Shown here piece by piece: positions 49,952 to 57,976 of a stretch of DNA of 64,000 bases. Every line of letters begins with the position of its first letter. The first letter of the stretch is position 1. The notes beneath the pieces are model-generated. The model searched no databases and was not told the DNA's origin. It worked only from the letters and a program-made list of their open reading frames with translations. The stretch is from CALGKJ01 sp049322695 (GTDB lineage Bacteria; Bacillota; Clostridia; Lutisporales; Lutisporaceae). Location: the NCBI GenBank assembly GCA_049322695.1, contig JBMORW010000016.1, positions 186,001-250,000 of the forward strand, given 5' to 3'. The position numbers were made by a program, and so were the translations under genes.

Positions 49952-50698
49952 ATGACGGGAAAAATGAAATTAGTTTTGGTATTGATTGTTATTTTATCCT
50001 TTAGTGCAGGTTCTTTTGCCAATGCGTCCGGTGGACTCATTGAATTGTCTGAGGTTTATCTCAATAACGACATAAGCGTAGTGATTAACGGAACACTCTT
50101 TCAGGCAAAGGATCCTCAGGATGGCTCTGTGTACGTGCCTTTGACATATAAAGGTCGTACTTATCTGCCGCTCAGAGCTGTTGCAGAGGCCGTGGGGCTT
50201 CCGGTAGATTACGATGCAGATACAAAAACAGCATATATCGGCACAATACCAGATATAGATTCCGGTAATGCACAAGATGTATATATAAATGCCTCCCCCG
50301 AATATGTTGATGGTGGCTCAGCGGCACTGTATAAAACAAAGAAAATAGATGCAGAACGCCTGACGACTGAATCAGGCAAGACCTTTGATTTTGGCTATTG
50401 CGGCGAAGACTATCGTTTTATTAAGCCTACATTTAACTGTAACTATAAATACAAGAGACTGAAATTTACTCTCTATGCTGCATGGAGCCAGGAAGAGCTG
50501 GATTCCGGAAGGCGACAGAAGGATACTCCTCTTAAGGTAGAAATAACAAACGAACATGGAACAGTAATAGAAAGCATAGAAGATTTAAAGCATGGAACTG
50601 AAATGGAGTTTGATATCGACTGCATTGACTATAAAACACTTCAGGTATATACATTTGGTGGCAGCACTATTATAGGAGAACCTAAATTTGCAAAATAG
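49952..50698 (+). CDS. Secreted stalk-domain (copper amine oxidase N-terminal-like) protein
   Basis: 248 residues. A signal peptide (KLVLVLIVILSFSAGSFANA) is followed by a stalk domain, ISVVINGTLF through YVPLTYKGRTYLPLRAVAEA and VDYDADTKTAYIG (about 30-90). The rest contains KTFDFGYCGEDYRF, and the C-terminal ~100 residues are beta-rich and resemble a lectin- or NPCBM-type domain (YKRLKFTLYAAW, TLQVYTFGGSTIIGEPKFA). An extracellular carbohydrate- or envelope-binding role is likely. Translation may be controlled by the hairpin covering its ribosome site. Confidence 0.8.
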   Translation: MTGKMKLVLVLIVILSFSAGSFANASGGLIELSEVYLNNDISVVINGTLFQAKDPQDGSVYVPLTYKGRTYLPLRAVAEAVGLPVDYDADTKTAYIGTIPDIDSGNAQDVYINASPEYVDGGSAALYKTKKIDAERLTTESGKTFDFGYCGEDYRFIKPTFNCNYKYKRLKFTLYAAWSQEELDSGRRQKDTPLKVEITNEHGTVIESIEDLKHGTEMEFDIDCIDYKTLQVYTFGGSTIIGEPKFAK

Positions 50699-50741
50699 GG
50701 CTTTAAGTGTCAGACACTGGACTTACGAACATATTTACATT

Positions 50742-50785
50742 GAGAACACCTTCTGCTAAGCTGAATGCAGAAGGTGTTCTCTTTT
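50742..50785. terminator. Strong terminator after the stalk-domain gene
   Basis: GAGAACACCTTCTGC (50742-50756) pairs perfectly over 15 bp with GCAGAAGGTGTTCTC (50767-50781), followed by TTTT. Confidence 0.92.
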
Positions 50786-50933
50786 GGAAAGTCCATGGAA
50801 AGAGGCAGTAAAACAGTGCATTTTATAGAGAATATATATAGAATACTTCGTACAGGTAATGATAATGCTAAAAAGTGAGATGTAAATCAAGCAATTTGCT
50901 ATGTCCTGTGCATTGGTACTTTTGGAGGGTAAT

Positions 50934-51390
50934 ATGAAAAGAGCTTTTATGTGTTTTGTGATTTGTATTGTTTTTTTTATGGCAACAGGATGTGCTGCAG
51001 AAGCAAAGTCGCCCGGTACAAAAGAAAAAACCGATATCACTGACAAGAAATATATTGTAAAAGGAGAGGGATATACTTTCTGATTATTTTTATGAAGTTC
51101 TCCAATATACAGATAAACCTATTATGATAACCGAAACAGGATGGCCCTCTGAAGAGCTTCCTACTCAATTTGTTAATGCAACTCCTGAAACACAAAGGGA
51201 TTATTTAATAAGATTAGTTGAGCTTACAAAGGATATTGATATAGAAGCAATTATCTGGGTATTTCCAAATGATGCACCATTGGGAATAGCTGGGGGTATT
51301 TTTGACCATATCAGTCTTCTTGATACTGACGGCAGACAAAAAGAAGGGTATATTTACTGGCAGGCTTTAAAGTCTTTGCCTAAGAAATAA
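50934..51390 (+). pseudogene. Broken lipoprotein glycoside-hydrolase-like gene
   Basis: The 5' part from ATG 50934 (ribosome site TGGAGGG) encodes a lipoprotein signal, FVICIVFFMATGCAAEA, and ~40 residues before stopping at 51083. In the +1 frame from about 51076 the sequence continues LSDYFYEVLQYTDKPIMITE, TGWPSEELPTQF and then IIWVFPNDAPLGI to TAA at 51390. ITETGWPSE is a typical catalytic-Glu segment of clan GH-A glycoside hydrolases (GH53-like). The large middle of such an enzyme is missing, so an internal deletion plus frameshift has inactivated it. Confidence 0.7.
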
Positions 51391-51724
51391 AAGCATGAGA
51401 TAAGCCGGTATACAGAAAGGAAACTTTCATTTAGTGTTTCACTGTAATTTCATACATGTAATCGCGAACTTTATTTATAAGTCTTAAGGCTGCCGGTTAG
51501 CTTCTGGGGACACCTGCACCTCCTGTCTGTTTGATAGCGGGAGGTGCTTTCTTATCATTTGCTGCCTGGCTATAACATTATGTTATAATATAAATAAGCA
51601 GTATAGCAAAAAAAATTATAGAACAAAAACATGTAACCGTTCAGAAGGTTATATACAGTCAATATGCAGAGGATTTTTTGGTGTGAAAAGAACTTAGAGC
51701 GCTTGCAGAAGGAGGTCTTGACAT
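51391..51724. other. 334-bp intergenic region with a terminator
   Basis: No gene is visible. A hairpin GCACCTCC/GGAGGTGC with a T-run (51516-51555) is the only clear element. AGAAGGAGGT at 51706-51715 is the ribosome site of the next gene. Confidence 0.6.
51516..51555 (+). terminator. Rho-independent terminator
   Basis: GCACCTCC (51516-51523) pairs with GGAGGTGC (51540-51547), 16-nt loop, followed by TTTCTT. Confidence 0.65.
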
Positions 51725-52684
51725 ATGAAATATTATTTTGCACCTATGGAAGGACTGACTGGTTATGTATATAGGAATGCTCATAATTGCTTTTTTAATA
51801 ATATAGATAAATATTTTTCGCCATTTATTGTAGCAAATCAAAGTGAAAGCTTTAAAAACAGGGAGTTAAGGGATATACTGCCGGAAAATAACCAAGGGCT
51901 TGTGGTAATACCACAGCTGCTCACTAACAATGCAGAAGACTTTATAAATACCTCAAAGAAGTTGAAGTGTATGGGGTATGATGAAATCAATCTCAATCTT
52001 GGATGCCCGTCAGGCACGGTTGTTTCAAAAGGTAGGGGAGCAGGTTTTCTTTCCAGAAAAAAAGAGCTTGACTGCTTTTTATACAATATATTTTCTCGTT
52101 CCCTAACCAAGATATCAATAAAAACAAGAATAGGCAAGGATCAGCCCGAGGAATATTATGACTTAATGGAAATATTCAACAAATACCCTGTACATGAGCT
52201 GATTATTCATCCGAGAACACAGAGGGATTTTTATAAGAATAAGCCTAATATCAAGGTCTTCAAGGAAGCTTTATCTATGAGCAAAAATACTATCTGCTAC
52301 AACGGTGACATTTTCACGGTAAAGGATTACAAGGAACTTACTGAGAGCTTCCCCAATGTAGAAGCTCTTATGCTGGGAAGAGGATTACTGGCTAATCCGG
52401 CACTGGCAAGCGGTATTAAGAATAATACGAAGCTGGAAAAAAGTTTGCTTAAAGGTTTTCATGATAAGATATTAAGTGATTATAAAGCATTGCTATATGG
52501 AGAAAGAAATGTATTATTTAAAATGAAAGCAGTATGGTTTTACATGATTTCAGTATTTTCAAATAATACAAGATATGCAAAAAGGATTAAAAAGTCAGAA
52601 AGGTTGCATGATTACGAAGAAGCGGTTTCAAGCTTGTTCCGGGAGCAAGAAATTTTGGAGAACTATGATACAGGGCAGATATAA
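51725..52684 (+). CDS. tRNA-dihydrouridine synthase family protein
   Basis: 319 residues. It is an FMN-dependent reductase of uridines in tRNA D-loops. FAPMEGLTGYVYRNAHN at the N-terminus, LNLGCPSGTVVSKGRGAGFL (with the catalytic Cys of the GCP motif), ISIKTRIG, LIIHPRTQRDFY and YNGDIFTVKDY, then LMLGRGLLANPAL are all family motifs. The RBS AAGGAGGT is 10 bp before the ATG. The short form lacks a clear C-terminal tRNA-binding extension beyond ~90 residues. Confidence 0.9.
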   Translation: MKYYFAPMEGLTGYVYRNAHNCFFNNIDKYFSPFIVANQSESFKNRELRDILPENNQGLVVIPQLLTNNAEDFINTSKKLKCMGYDEINLNLGCPSGTVVSKGRGAGFLSRKKELDCFLYNIFSRSLTKISIKTRIGKDQPEEYYDLMEIFNKYPVHELIIHPRTQRDFYKNKPNIKVFKEALSMSKNTICYNGDIFTVKDYKELTESFPNVEALMLGRGLLANPALASGIKNNTKLEKSLLKGFHDKILSDYKALLYGERNVLFKMKAVWFYMISVFSNNTRYAKRIKKSERLHDYEEAVSSLFREQEILENYDTGQI

Positions 52685-52722
52685 GCTTGAAAGATAAACC
52701 GTTTGGAATATAGGAGGATTGT

Positions 52723-53310
52723 ATGGCATGGAGTAAAATGAAGCAGCAGCTGGGAGAATTTCTTTCTCCATCGCTGTGTGGCAGAGTGGAGTACAGTGCT
52801 GCCAGTTATCGATACCTACCCGATAAAGCAGGGCGGTGTCATATTACAGTAGATAAAAAGAATATATTCAACATGAGTGATGCTACTGCCCAAATAAGAT
52901 GGTACCAGACAGAACAGGAAATTAAGAATGATCCCGATAATGATATTCCTGCCACAGCCGAAGAAATAGAAGCCGTAAGAAAAACAGCCAAGGGGATGAT
53001 CCCTGAGGAGCGAATTATGGTAATAGCAAGAAACAGAAGAATATCAGAGTATGCAAAGGAAATATTTACAGCCCAAACAGCATTGAGCAAATCGGATTTT
53101 TATACTATCGCCAACAGATTTATATCCTCTTCAATAGAGGAAAGCTTGGAGAGTAATGATATATTATTGAATATAATGGCTTTAGTAGACAGACGAGTGG
53201 GAAAAAAACGCCTGCTAAGCCTGGCTGAAAAGATGAAGCAGAAACATCCGGCAGTAAGGTATTTTTATGAGCTGCGGCTGAGCACATATGGCGAAACAGT
53301 TCAAGCTTGA
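52723..53310 (+). CDS. Conserved protein of unknown function (SF0329-like)
   Basis: 195 residues. AWSKMKQQLGEFLSPSLCGRV, YRYLPDKAGRCHITVDKK and the C-terminal VDRRVGKKRLLSLAEKMKQK form a recognisable conserved pattern in Firmicutes, usually labelled SF0329-family. The name is from memory and should be checked. It is soluble, mixed alpha/beta, no signal peptide. AGGAGG precedes the ATG. It lies 38 bp after dus on the same strand, so probably shares its transcript. Confidence 0.6.
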   Translation: MAWSKMKQQLGEFLSPSLCGRVEYSAASYRYLPDKAGRCHITVDKKNIFNMSDATAQIRWYQTEQEIKNDPDNDIPATAEEIEAVRKTAKGMIPEERIMVIARNRRISEYAKEIFTAQTALSKSDFYTIANRFISSSIEESLESNDILLNIMALVDRRVGKKRLLSLAEKMKQKHPAVRYFYELRLSTYGETVQA

Positions 53311-53426
53311 CAGCATTTTATACTGCAAGCTTGAACCATGCAACATATGTTTCCTGTCACAGCTCAGCCTTTGGAGGGTGATAAACATGTATGTGACCAG
53401 GAAGAGACATTTTATGTATAATTCTG

Positions 53427-54152
53427 TTAAGCTTTATCTCCATTGAAGACTATAGCTTTCCCAGGACATTTTTCAATTGTACTCATTATTGAGGGCATAT
53501 TTTCATTAATAGAGCCTTTTATTTTTATCTGAGCCTTTTTACCGTTCATCTCATAAATCTCCGGAAGCAGCTTTACACAAATGCTGCAGCCTACACAGTA
53601 GTCCTTATTGATAGTCAAGCAATTAAAGCTTGGCGCAGCTATTACAGGGATGTCTTCCTTCTTAACAAATATTGAAGTTACATATCCCATAAAGTACATG
53701 GCGATGATTGTCAGTATCCAGCGTATAGCCATGAACTTTGGTCCTAAGAACTTAGCTTCGTTTGCCAGCATCGGAACTTTGATTACAGCCCATGAGCTTA
53801 ATATAACAACTAAATTTGCTACGCTTGCGCCTTTAGATAAAAGCATTTTGCAAATAGGAAATGCTGCATATATAGGGCCTGCAGAAAGGCTGCCCAATAT
53901 AACCGAAAAACCAAAGCCCTTTATACCCGAGCCTTCTCCAAGGCTTTTTAATATGGTTTCTTTTGATATCCACACCTCAATAAGAACTGTAAGCATAAAT
54001 ATTACAGGCATAACCTGTGCCATTTCAATAAGATAGTGTCCTGTATTATGCAGCGATTTTGCGAACTGTTCTTTTGACGATATGAAGGTTAGAATGTACA
54101 AAACAATGGTAACTACAATTAGCTTATGATTTTTTAGAAATCTTGCTGACAT
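53427..54152 (-). CDS. Permease half with C-terminal 4Fe-4S ferredoxin domain
   Basis: 241 residues. Four or five membrane segments (about 11-30, 42-62, 80-110, 135-160), with GSLSAGPIYAAFPICKMLL and VILSSWAVIKVPMLANE as in ArsP/DUF318-type permeases. The last ~60 residues are a soluble ferredoxin-like unit: DYCVGCSICVKLLPEIYEMNG and CPGKAIVF, giving CxxCxxC plus CP, enough for one 4Fe-4S cluster. It overlaps the upstream permease gene by 1 bp. The fusion suggests redox-linked transport or sensing; the transported molecule is unknown. Confidence 0.8.
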   Translation of the reverse strand: MSARFLKNHKLIVVTIVLYILTFISSKEQFAKSLHNTGHYLIEMAQVMPVIFMLTVLIEVWISKETILKSLGEGSGIKGFGFSVILGSLSAGPIYAAFPICKMLLSKGASVANLVVILSSWAVIKVPMLANEAKFLGPKFMAIRWILTIIAMYFMGYVTSIFVKKEDIPVIAAPSFNCLTINKDYCVGCSICVKLLPEIYEMNGKKAQIKIKGSINENMPSIMSTIEKCPGKAIVFNGDKA

Positions 54153-54634
54153 TAAATAAGACCTCCCATTATGAACGCAATTAACAGCGCAGCAGAGTAG
54201 CTCAGGAAACTGCGAAGCAGGGTGAATTTTAAGCCGAATTCCTTGATTTCCAGTGGAAATGTCTTGATGCCGACCATTGTTAAGGTTGTTAGGAATGCGA
54301 CTGCGGGTATGAGATTGGCACCTCCTTCAATGAGAGAACCAACAAGCGGGAAAGCTACAAATGCAGGGATCAGAGTGATACACCCAGCCAATGCGGCTAC
54401 AAAGGTACCAGTTGTTATATCTAAGGTGCTCAGTAACTTGGCTATGGCTTCAGGCGTAAAAATTGTAAGCCCCAGACCAATCAGAAATATTATGGCAATA
54501 ATATCAGGGAGCATACCCTGCATCATCCCTTTTGCTTTGCGCATTGCTTCCTTTGACATATCCTTTTTCCTGAAATAAGAATACAGGACAGCAGGTAATG
54601 CCAAGCTCCATAGTGCTAGAGTAATCAAATCCAT
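54152..54634 (-). CDS. Permease first half (ArsP/DUF318-like)
   Basis: 160 residues, four to five hydrophobic segments. GMLPDIIAIIFLIGLGLTIF and FVAFPLVGSLIEGGANLIPAVAFLTTL (the second read in two parts) match the membrane-core repeat of the ArsP-type permease family. It probably forms a complex with the ferredoxin-tailed half encoded next. AAGGAGGATA precedes the ATG. Divergent from a Crp/Fnr regulator with an 88-bp shared region. Confidence 0.8.
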   Translation of the reverse strand: MDLITLALWSLALPAVLYSYFRKKDMSKEAMRKAKGMMQGMLPDIIAIIFLIGLGLTIFTPEAIAKLLSTLDITTGTFVAALAGCITLIPAFVAFPLVGSLIEGGANLIPAVAFLTTLTMVGIKTFPLEIKEFGLKFTLLRSFLSYSAALLIAFIMGGLI

Positions 54635-54652
54635 ATATATCCTCCTTATGTT

Positions 54653-54681
54653 TTGATAAAACCATTATATAATGATAAAAT
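54653..54681 (+). promoter_or_regulatory. Promoter of the Crp/Fnr gene
   Basis: TTGATA (54653-54658), 17-nt spacer, TAAAAT (54676-54681), located 40 bp before the Crp/Fnr start. Confidence 0.6.
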
Positions 54682-54691
54682 AGAAAAAGGA

Positions 54692-54705
54692 GTTACCGAA
54701 GTAAC
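54692..54705 (+). promoter_or_regulatory. 14-bp palindromic operator in the permease/Crp intergenic region
   Basis: GTTAC, four bases, GTAAC: a perfect dyad of the type bound by Crp/Fnr relatives (HcpR/ArcR-like sites have similar symmetry). It sits 10 bp after the -10 and before the ribosome site, which fits autorepression and control of the divergent permease genes. Confidence 0.55.
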
Positions 54706-54722
54706 ACTCAAGGAGTTTTTTT

Positions 54723-55379
54723 ATGAATGAAGTATTGAAAAACATAGATAAGATTCCTCTGCTTCAATCAGTTCATATTGAGGACTATTTAAGCAGAAGG
54801 CTGTTTAGGATAGCAAGCTATAATAAAGGTAAGCTTATTCACTCAGAAGGTGACGAGTGCAGGAGTCTGGAAGCTGTTATTAAAGGGAAAATAGCTATCG
54901 AGAGGATTGATGAATCCGGTAATCTTTTTACGGTTGTTGAGTTTTATCCACAGGACGTTTTTGGAGGCAATCTGATATTCTCTTCAAACCCATATTATCC
55001 TATGAATGTAACAGCGCAAACAGATGTGATTATTCTTGAAATTCCCAGGGAAATACTATACGAGCTTTGTTTCAACAACAGGAAATTTCTTGAGCTTTTT
55101 CTAAGGCTGATTTCCGATAATGCTCTTATGCTGGGCGACAAAATCAAGCATTTTACAAACCGTACAATTCGTGAGTGTATATGTACATATTTGAAGCAGG
55201 AATACCTGCTGCAGAATTCTTACAGGATTATGCTCGGGACTACAAAAAAAGCCCTGGCAGAACGAATAGGAGTACAGCGTACATCCTTGTCCAGAGAGCT
55301 TCAAAAGATGAAGCAGGAGAGACTTATAGTGTATGATTCTATAAGCATTACAATACTGGAGCCGTGCATTGTGCAATAA
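54723..55379 (+). CDS. Crp/Fnr-family transcription regulator
   Basis: 218 residues. Effector domain about 15-130 (SYNKGKLIHSEGDECRSLEA, VIKGKIAIERIDESGNLFTV, FYPQDVFGGNLIFS), dimer helix, then winged helix with GTTKKALAERIGVQRTSLSRELQKMKQE (the E-R recognition pattern). A cAMP arginine is absent. Divergent from the ferredoxin-tailed permease genes, which it probably controls in response to a redox or nitrogen oxide signal; the effector is not evident from sequence. AAGGAG before ATG with 8-bp spacing. Confidence 0.88.
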   Translation: MNEVLKNIDKIPLLQSVHIEDYLSRRLFRIASYNKGKLIHSEGDECRSLEAVIKGKIAIERIDESGNLFTVVEFYPQDVFGGNLIFSSNPYYPMNVTAQTDVIILEIPREILYELCFNNRKFLELFLRLISDNALMLGDKIKHFTNRTIRECICTYLKQEYLLQNSYRIMLGTTKKALAERIGVQRTSLSRELQKMKQERLIVYDSISITILEPCIVQ

Positions 55380-55419
55380 CCTGAGTTTAATACTGAGTAC
55401 AAAACATTTTAAAATAATA

Positions 55420-55448
55420 TTGACAATATAATGCAGGAGTATTAAAAT
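55420..55448 (+). promoter_or_regulatory. Promoter of the MarR gene
   Basis: TTGACA (55420-55425), 17-nt spacer, TAAAAT (55443-55448): strong vegetative-type promoter, 43 bp before the start. Confidence 0.8.
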
Positions 55449-55467
55449 AAAGATATATTACGAGTAT

Positions 55468-55478
55468 CGAAATATTCG
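55468..55478 (+). promoter_or_regulatory. CGAA-N3-TTCG operator copy at marR
   Basis: CGAAATATTCG, preceded by TATTACGAGTAT. The same arrangement recurs at 56018-56028 before the ArsA-like gene. Located between -10 and ribosome site, consistent with MarR autorepression. Confidence 0.6.
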
Positions 55479-55490
55479 CGGGAGGAATCA

Positions 55491-55976
55491 ATGTTTACAT
55501 ATGATGATTATTTTGATCTTATTTTTGATAATATAAAACGTATAGCATTTCCTGAAGAGTGGCTGACGATTGATATAGAAATGTCTAAACAGGAAATATT
55601 TACAATAATGATGGCAGATAGACTCGGAGAAGCTACAATGAGTCAGATTTCAGATCAAATGAACTTTCCCATGAGTACGGCAACCGGTATTATAGACAGA
55701 TTGGTTAAGAAGGGCTATATCCTAAGAGGAAGAAGTGAAACAGACAGAAGGATTGTAACCATAACACTTACTGATAAAGGCAAAATGTTTGCTGAGGACT
55801 TGAAAACCAATATATCTGACTATGTGAAGCTGGTTTATGACTCTTTGGATGAGGAAGAAAGACAATATCTTTTTAGAATAATTAATAAGCTTTCCAATGC
55901 ATTCGGTCAATTAGTAACAAATGGGCAAAAGGATATGGATAAACAGAATAGCATTAAAAGGATAGAAATTGAATAG
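55491..55976 (+). CDS. MarR-family transcription regulator
   Basis: 161 residues. The winged helix reads MADRLGEATMSQISDQMNFP, STATGIIDRLVKKGYILRGR and SETDRRIVTITLTDKGKMFA, flanked by helical dimer segments. It probably represses itself and the ArsA-like operon 78 bp downstream, because both starts share the CGAA-N3-TTCG box. The ligand is unknown. GGGAGG precedes the ATG. Confidence 0.9.
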   Translation: MFTYDDYFDLIFDNIKRIAFPEEWLTIDIEMSKQEIFTIMMADRLGEATMSQISDQMNFPMSTATGIIDRLVKKGYILRGRSETDRRIVTITLTDKGKMFAEDLKTNISDYVKLVYDSLDEEERQYLFRIINKLSNAFGQLVTNGQKDMDKQNSIKRIEIE

Positions 55977-56017
55977 ATGCCTGAAAAGGCTTTTATTTTA
56001 ATTAATATTACGATATG

Positions 56018-56028
56018 CGAATAATTCG
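56018..56028 (+). promoter_or_regulatory. CGAA-N3-TTCG operator copy at the ArsA-like gene
   Basis: CGAATAATTCG, preceded by TATTACGATATG, matching the copy at 55468-55478 in both core and 5' flank. Sits 26 bp before the ATPase start. Confidence 0.6.
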
Positions 56029-56053
56029 AGTGCGGAAATAAGGAGGATATATT

Positions 56054-57229
56054 ATGAGAATAATACTTTACACCGGTAAGGGCGGAGTCGGTAAAACCAG
56101 CGTAGCTGCCGCTACAGCGCTGAAATGTGCAAGAAATGGATTAAAAACACTGGTGGTTAGTACTGATCCTGCACACAGTCTTGGAGATTCACTGGACATA
56201 AAGCTTTCACCTGAGCCGATGGAGATAGAAAAGAACTTCTGGGCGCAGGAAATTGACTCAATCCATGAGGTTGAACAGGGTTGGGGTAAGGTTCAGGAAT
56301 ATCTGACAGCACTTTTTACTGCTAAAGCTGTTAAGGATATAACCACAGAAGAATTGACAGTATTTCCGGGGATGGAGGATCTTTTGAGTCTATTGAGGAT
56401 TCTTAATTATTACAAGGAGAAAACTTTTGACGTAATAATAATTGACTGTGCACCAACGGGTGAAACACTTGCACTATTAAGCTTTCCTGAGATGCTTCGC
56501 TGGTGGATGGATAAGCTGTTTCCACTGAAAAGAAAGGCTATTAAGGTTGTAAAGCCGGTTGTTGAGCCTTTACTCGGGATTCCGATGCCATCAGATGGCG
56601 TAATGGGAGAAATAGATAAGATTTACAATCAACTTGATGAGATGAGACAAGTACTATCTGACAGGTCAATAACAAGCATCAGGATAGTTGTTAACCCTGA
56701 AAAAATGGTAATAAAGGAAGCACAAAGAAGCTTCACGTATTTGAACATTTATGACTTTAATGTTGATGCGATTATTGTCAACAGGATCATACCTGAAAAT
56801 GTGACAGATGAATATTTCACTTTGTGGAAGGAAATACAAAAGAAATATAAAGGTATGATAGTGGAGGCTTTCTCACCCGTGCCAATATATTACTCTCCTC
56901 TGTTTGAAAACGAGATAGTAGGTCTAGAAATGCTGCAGAGGATGGGAAATGAAGTATTCAAAAATGAAAGTCCTGTTGATATAAAATATAACATCAGAAC
57001 TCAAGAAGTAAAAAAAGCCGGAAATGAGTACATCTTTTCCATATACATGCCATTTACCGATAAAAGAGATTTATCGCTGAATCAAAAGGGTGACGAACTG
57101 ATTATAAGAACAATGAATCTTAAAAGAAATATTACGCTGCCAAAGACACTTCAAGGTATGAATATTATTGGCGCAAAGTTTGAAGAGGACACTTTAAGAG
57201 TCCGATTTGGGGGTAAAAACAATGAGTAA
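56054..57229 (+). CDS. ArsA/Get3-family ATPase with C-terminal crystallin-like domain
   Basis: 391 residues, single-domain ArsA. The deviant P-loop GKGGVGKTSVAAATALKC (residues 7-24), switch I STDPAHSLGDSLD, and IIDCAPTGETLALLSFPEML (switch II region) are intact. The last ~80 residues (from about 305; NEYIFSIYMPFTDKRDLSLN and later strands) match the ArsA_HSP20 extension. The cysteines that bind arsenite in ArsA and the CxxC of eukaryotic Get3 are absent, so neither oxyanion export nor zinc-bridged dimer formation is indicated. More likely a protein-targeting or chaperone-type ATPase. AAGGAGG precedes the ATG. Confidence 0.85.
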   Translation: MRIILYTGKGGVGKTSVAAATALKCARNGLKTLVVSTDPAHSLGDSLDIKLSPEPMEIEKNFWAQEIDSIHEVEQGWGKVQEYLTALFTAKAVKDITTEELTVFPGMEDLLSLLRILNYYKEKTFDVIIIDCAPTGETLALLSFPEMLRWWMDKLFPLKRKAIKVVKPVVEPLLGIPMPSDGVMGEIDKIYNQLDEMRQVLSDRSITSIRIVVNPEKMVIKEAQRSFTYLNIYDFNVDAIIVNRIIPENVTDEYFTLWKEIQKKYKGMIVEAFSPVPIYYSPLFENEIVGLEMLQRMGNEVFKNESPVDIKYNIRTQEVKKAGNEYIFSIYMPFTDKRDLSLNQKGDELIIRTMNLKRNITLPKTLQGMNIIGAKFEEDTLRVRFGGKNNE

Positions 57230-57431
57230 GGATATAATTAAAAGTATTATTGGTCTTAAAATGCAAGTTGCAGACAACTTTGTGCAGCATATGCCGGATA
57301 AGGTAAAAACAAGGCTTAGTACCTTACAGCATGACATCATGGAAGCCGTGAACGAAGCCTCAAATGAATACCTGAAAAAAAGTAGGACTGTGTATGAAAA
57401 AAAAAGGGTTAAGTCAGTGTCTATAGAATAA
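57222..57431 (+). CDS. Small helical protein coupled to the ArsA-like ATPase
   Basis: 69 residues. Starts at ATG 57222, overlapping the ATPase end by 8 bp, with GGGGGT 9 bp upstream. Amphipathic helix (IIKSIIGLKMQVADNFVQHM) followed by LSTLQHDIMEAVNEASNEYL and a basic tail. No family recognised. Overlap and operon position suggest a substrate, adaptor or stabilising partner of the ATPase. Confidence 0.65.
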   Translation: MSKDIIKSIIGLKMQVADNFVQHMPDKVKTRLSTLQHDIMEAVNEASNEYLKKSRTVYEKKRVKSVSIE

Positions 57432-57641
57432 ATGCCCTGTCACAATGAGAGCAACCGCTAACAACACAAGCACTCACCAATTCACAAAGGGCATATTTAT
57501 CTGCTTTGTATAATATGAACTGGGAAGAAAGAGAACATCCTATATAATCCTTTTCAGAGCTTATGCCCTTTGCATCTTGTCGCTATGCTCTTGTTATGCT
57601 TTGGTTGTTATAAGGAAACGCAGTTAGCTTTATAAATCAAG
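57432..57641. other. Gene-free region after the ATPase operon
   Basis: 210 bp. ATGCCCT (57432-57438) and AGGGCAT (57488-57494) form a weak long-loop inverted repeat and may be a terminator relic. Nothing else is recognisable. Confidence 0.4.
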
Positions 57642-57976
57642 CTAAAACAGATTATTGGTCTCCTTCAAAAAATCATCCAGCAGCCTTTGCATGGATTGCA
57701 GCCTTGCTTCAACAACAGGCTTTGTCTGTTCCAGTATAACACGGACAGGGCAGCTTATCATTCTCTCCCTCGCCAAATCATATGCCGCTCTCAGGTTCTT
57801 TGGGTACCTTGAGAACTCACGAGCAACTCCAATTGTACCCATGATATCAATAATATCTGCATCACTAAGCAGTATGGCTTCAATGCTGCTATCTTTACCA
57901 GCAGCATGGTGTGAGCCTATGCGTTCCAACACATGCTCTATTTTGTCATGGGGTACGTTTTTTGATGTAAATAATC
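57642..57976 (-). pseudogene. C-terminal part of an HD-domain phosphohydrolase, fused by deletion to the AraC gene
   Basis: The frame reads VPHDKIEHVLERIGSHHAAG, then EAILLSDADIIDIMGTIGVA and FSRYPKNLRAAYDLARERM to the stop at 57642. The HH and DAD elements are HD-superfamily features. The first HD half is missing: the N-terminal neighbour in the same protein is an AraC sequence whose last ~20 residues (AVSSMELAKDYLHQK) look like the HD protein, followed by a one-base frameshift at the A-run 57970-57975. So an internal deletion joined two genes and a shift separated them again. Confidence 0.65.

Noticed and set aside
56054..57229. Arsenite-pump ATPase
   Set aside because: Metalloid-binding cysteines are missing and there is no arsB, arsR or arsC nearby.
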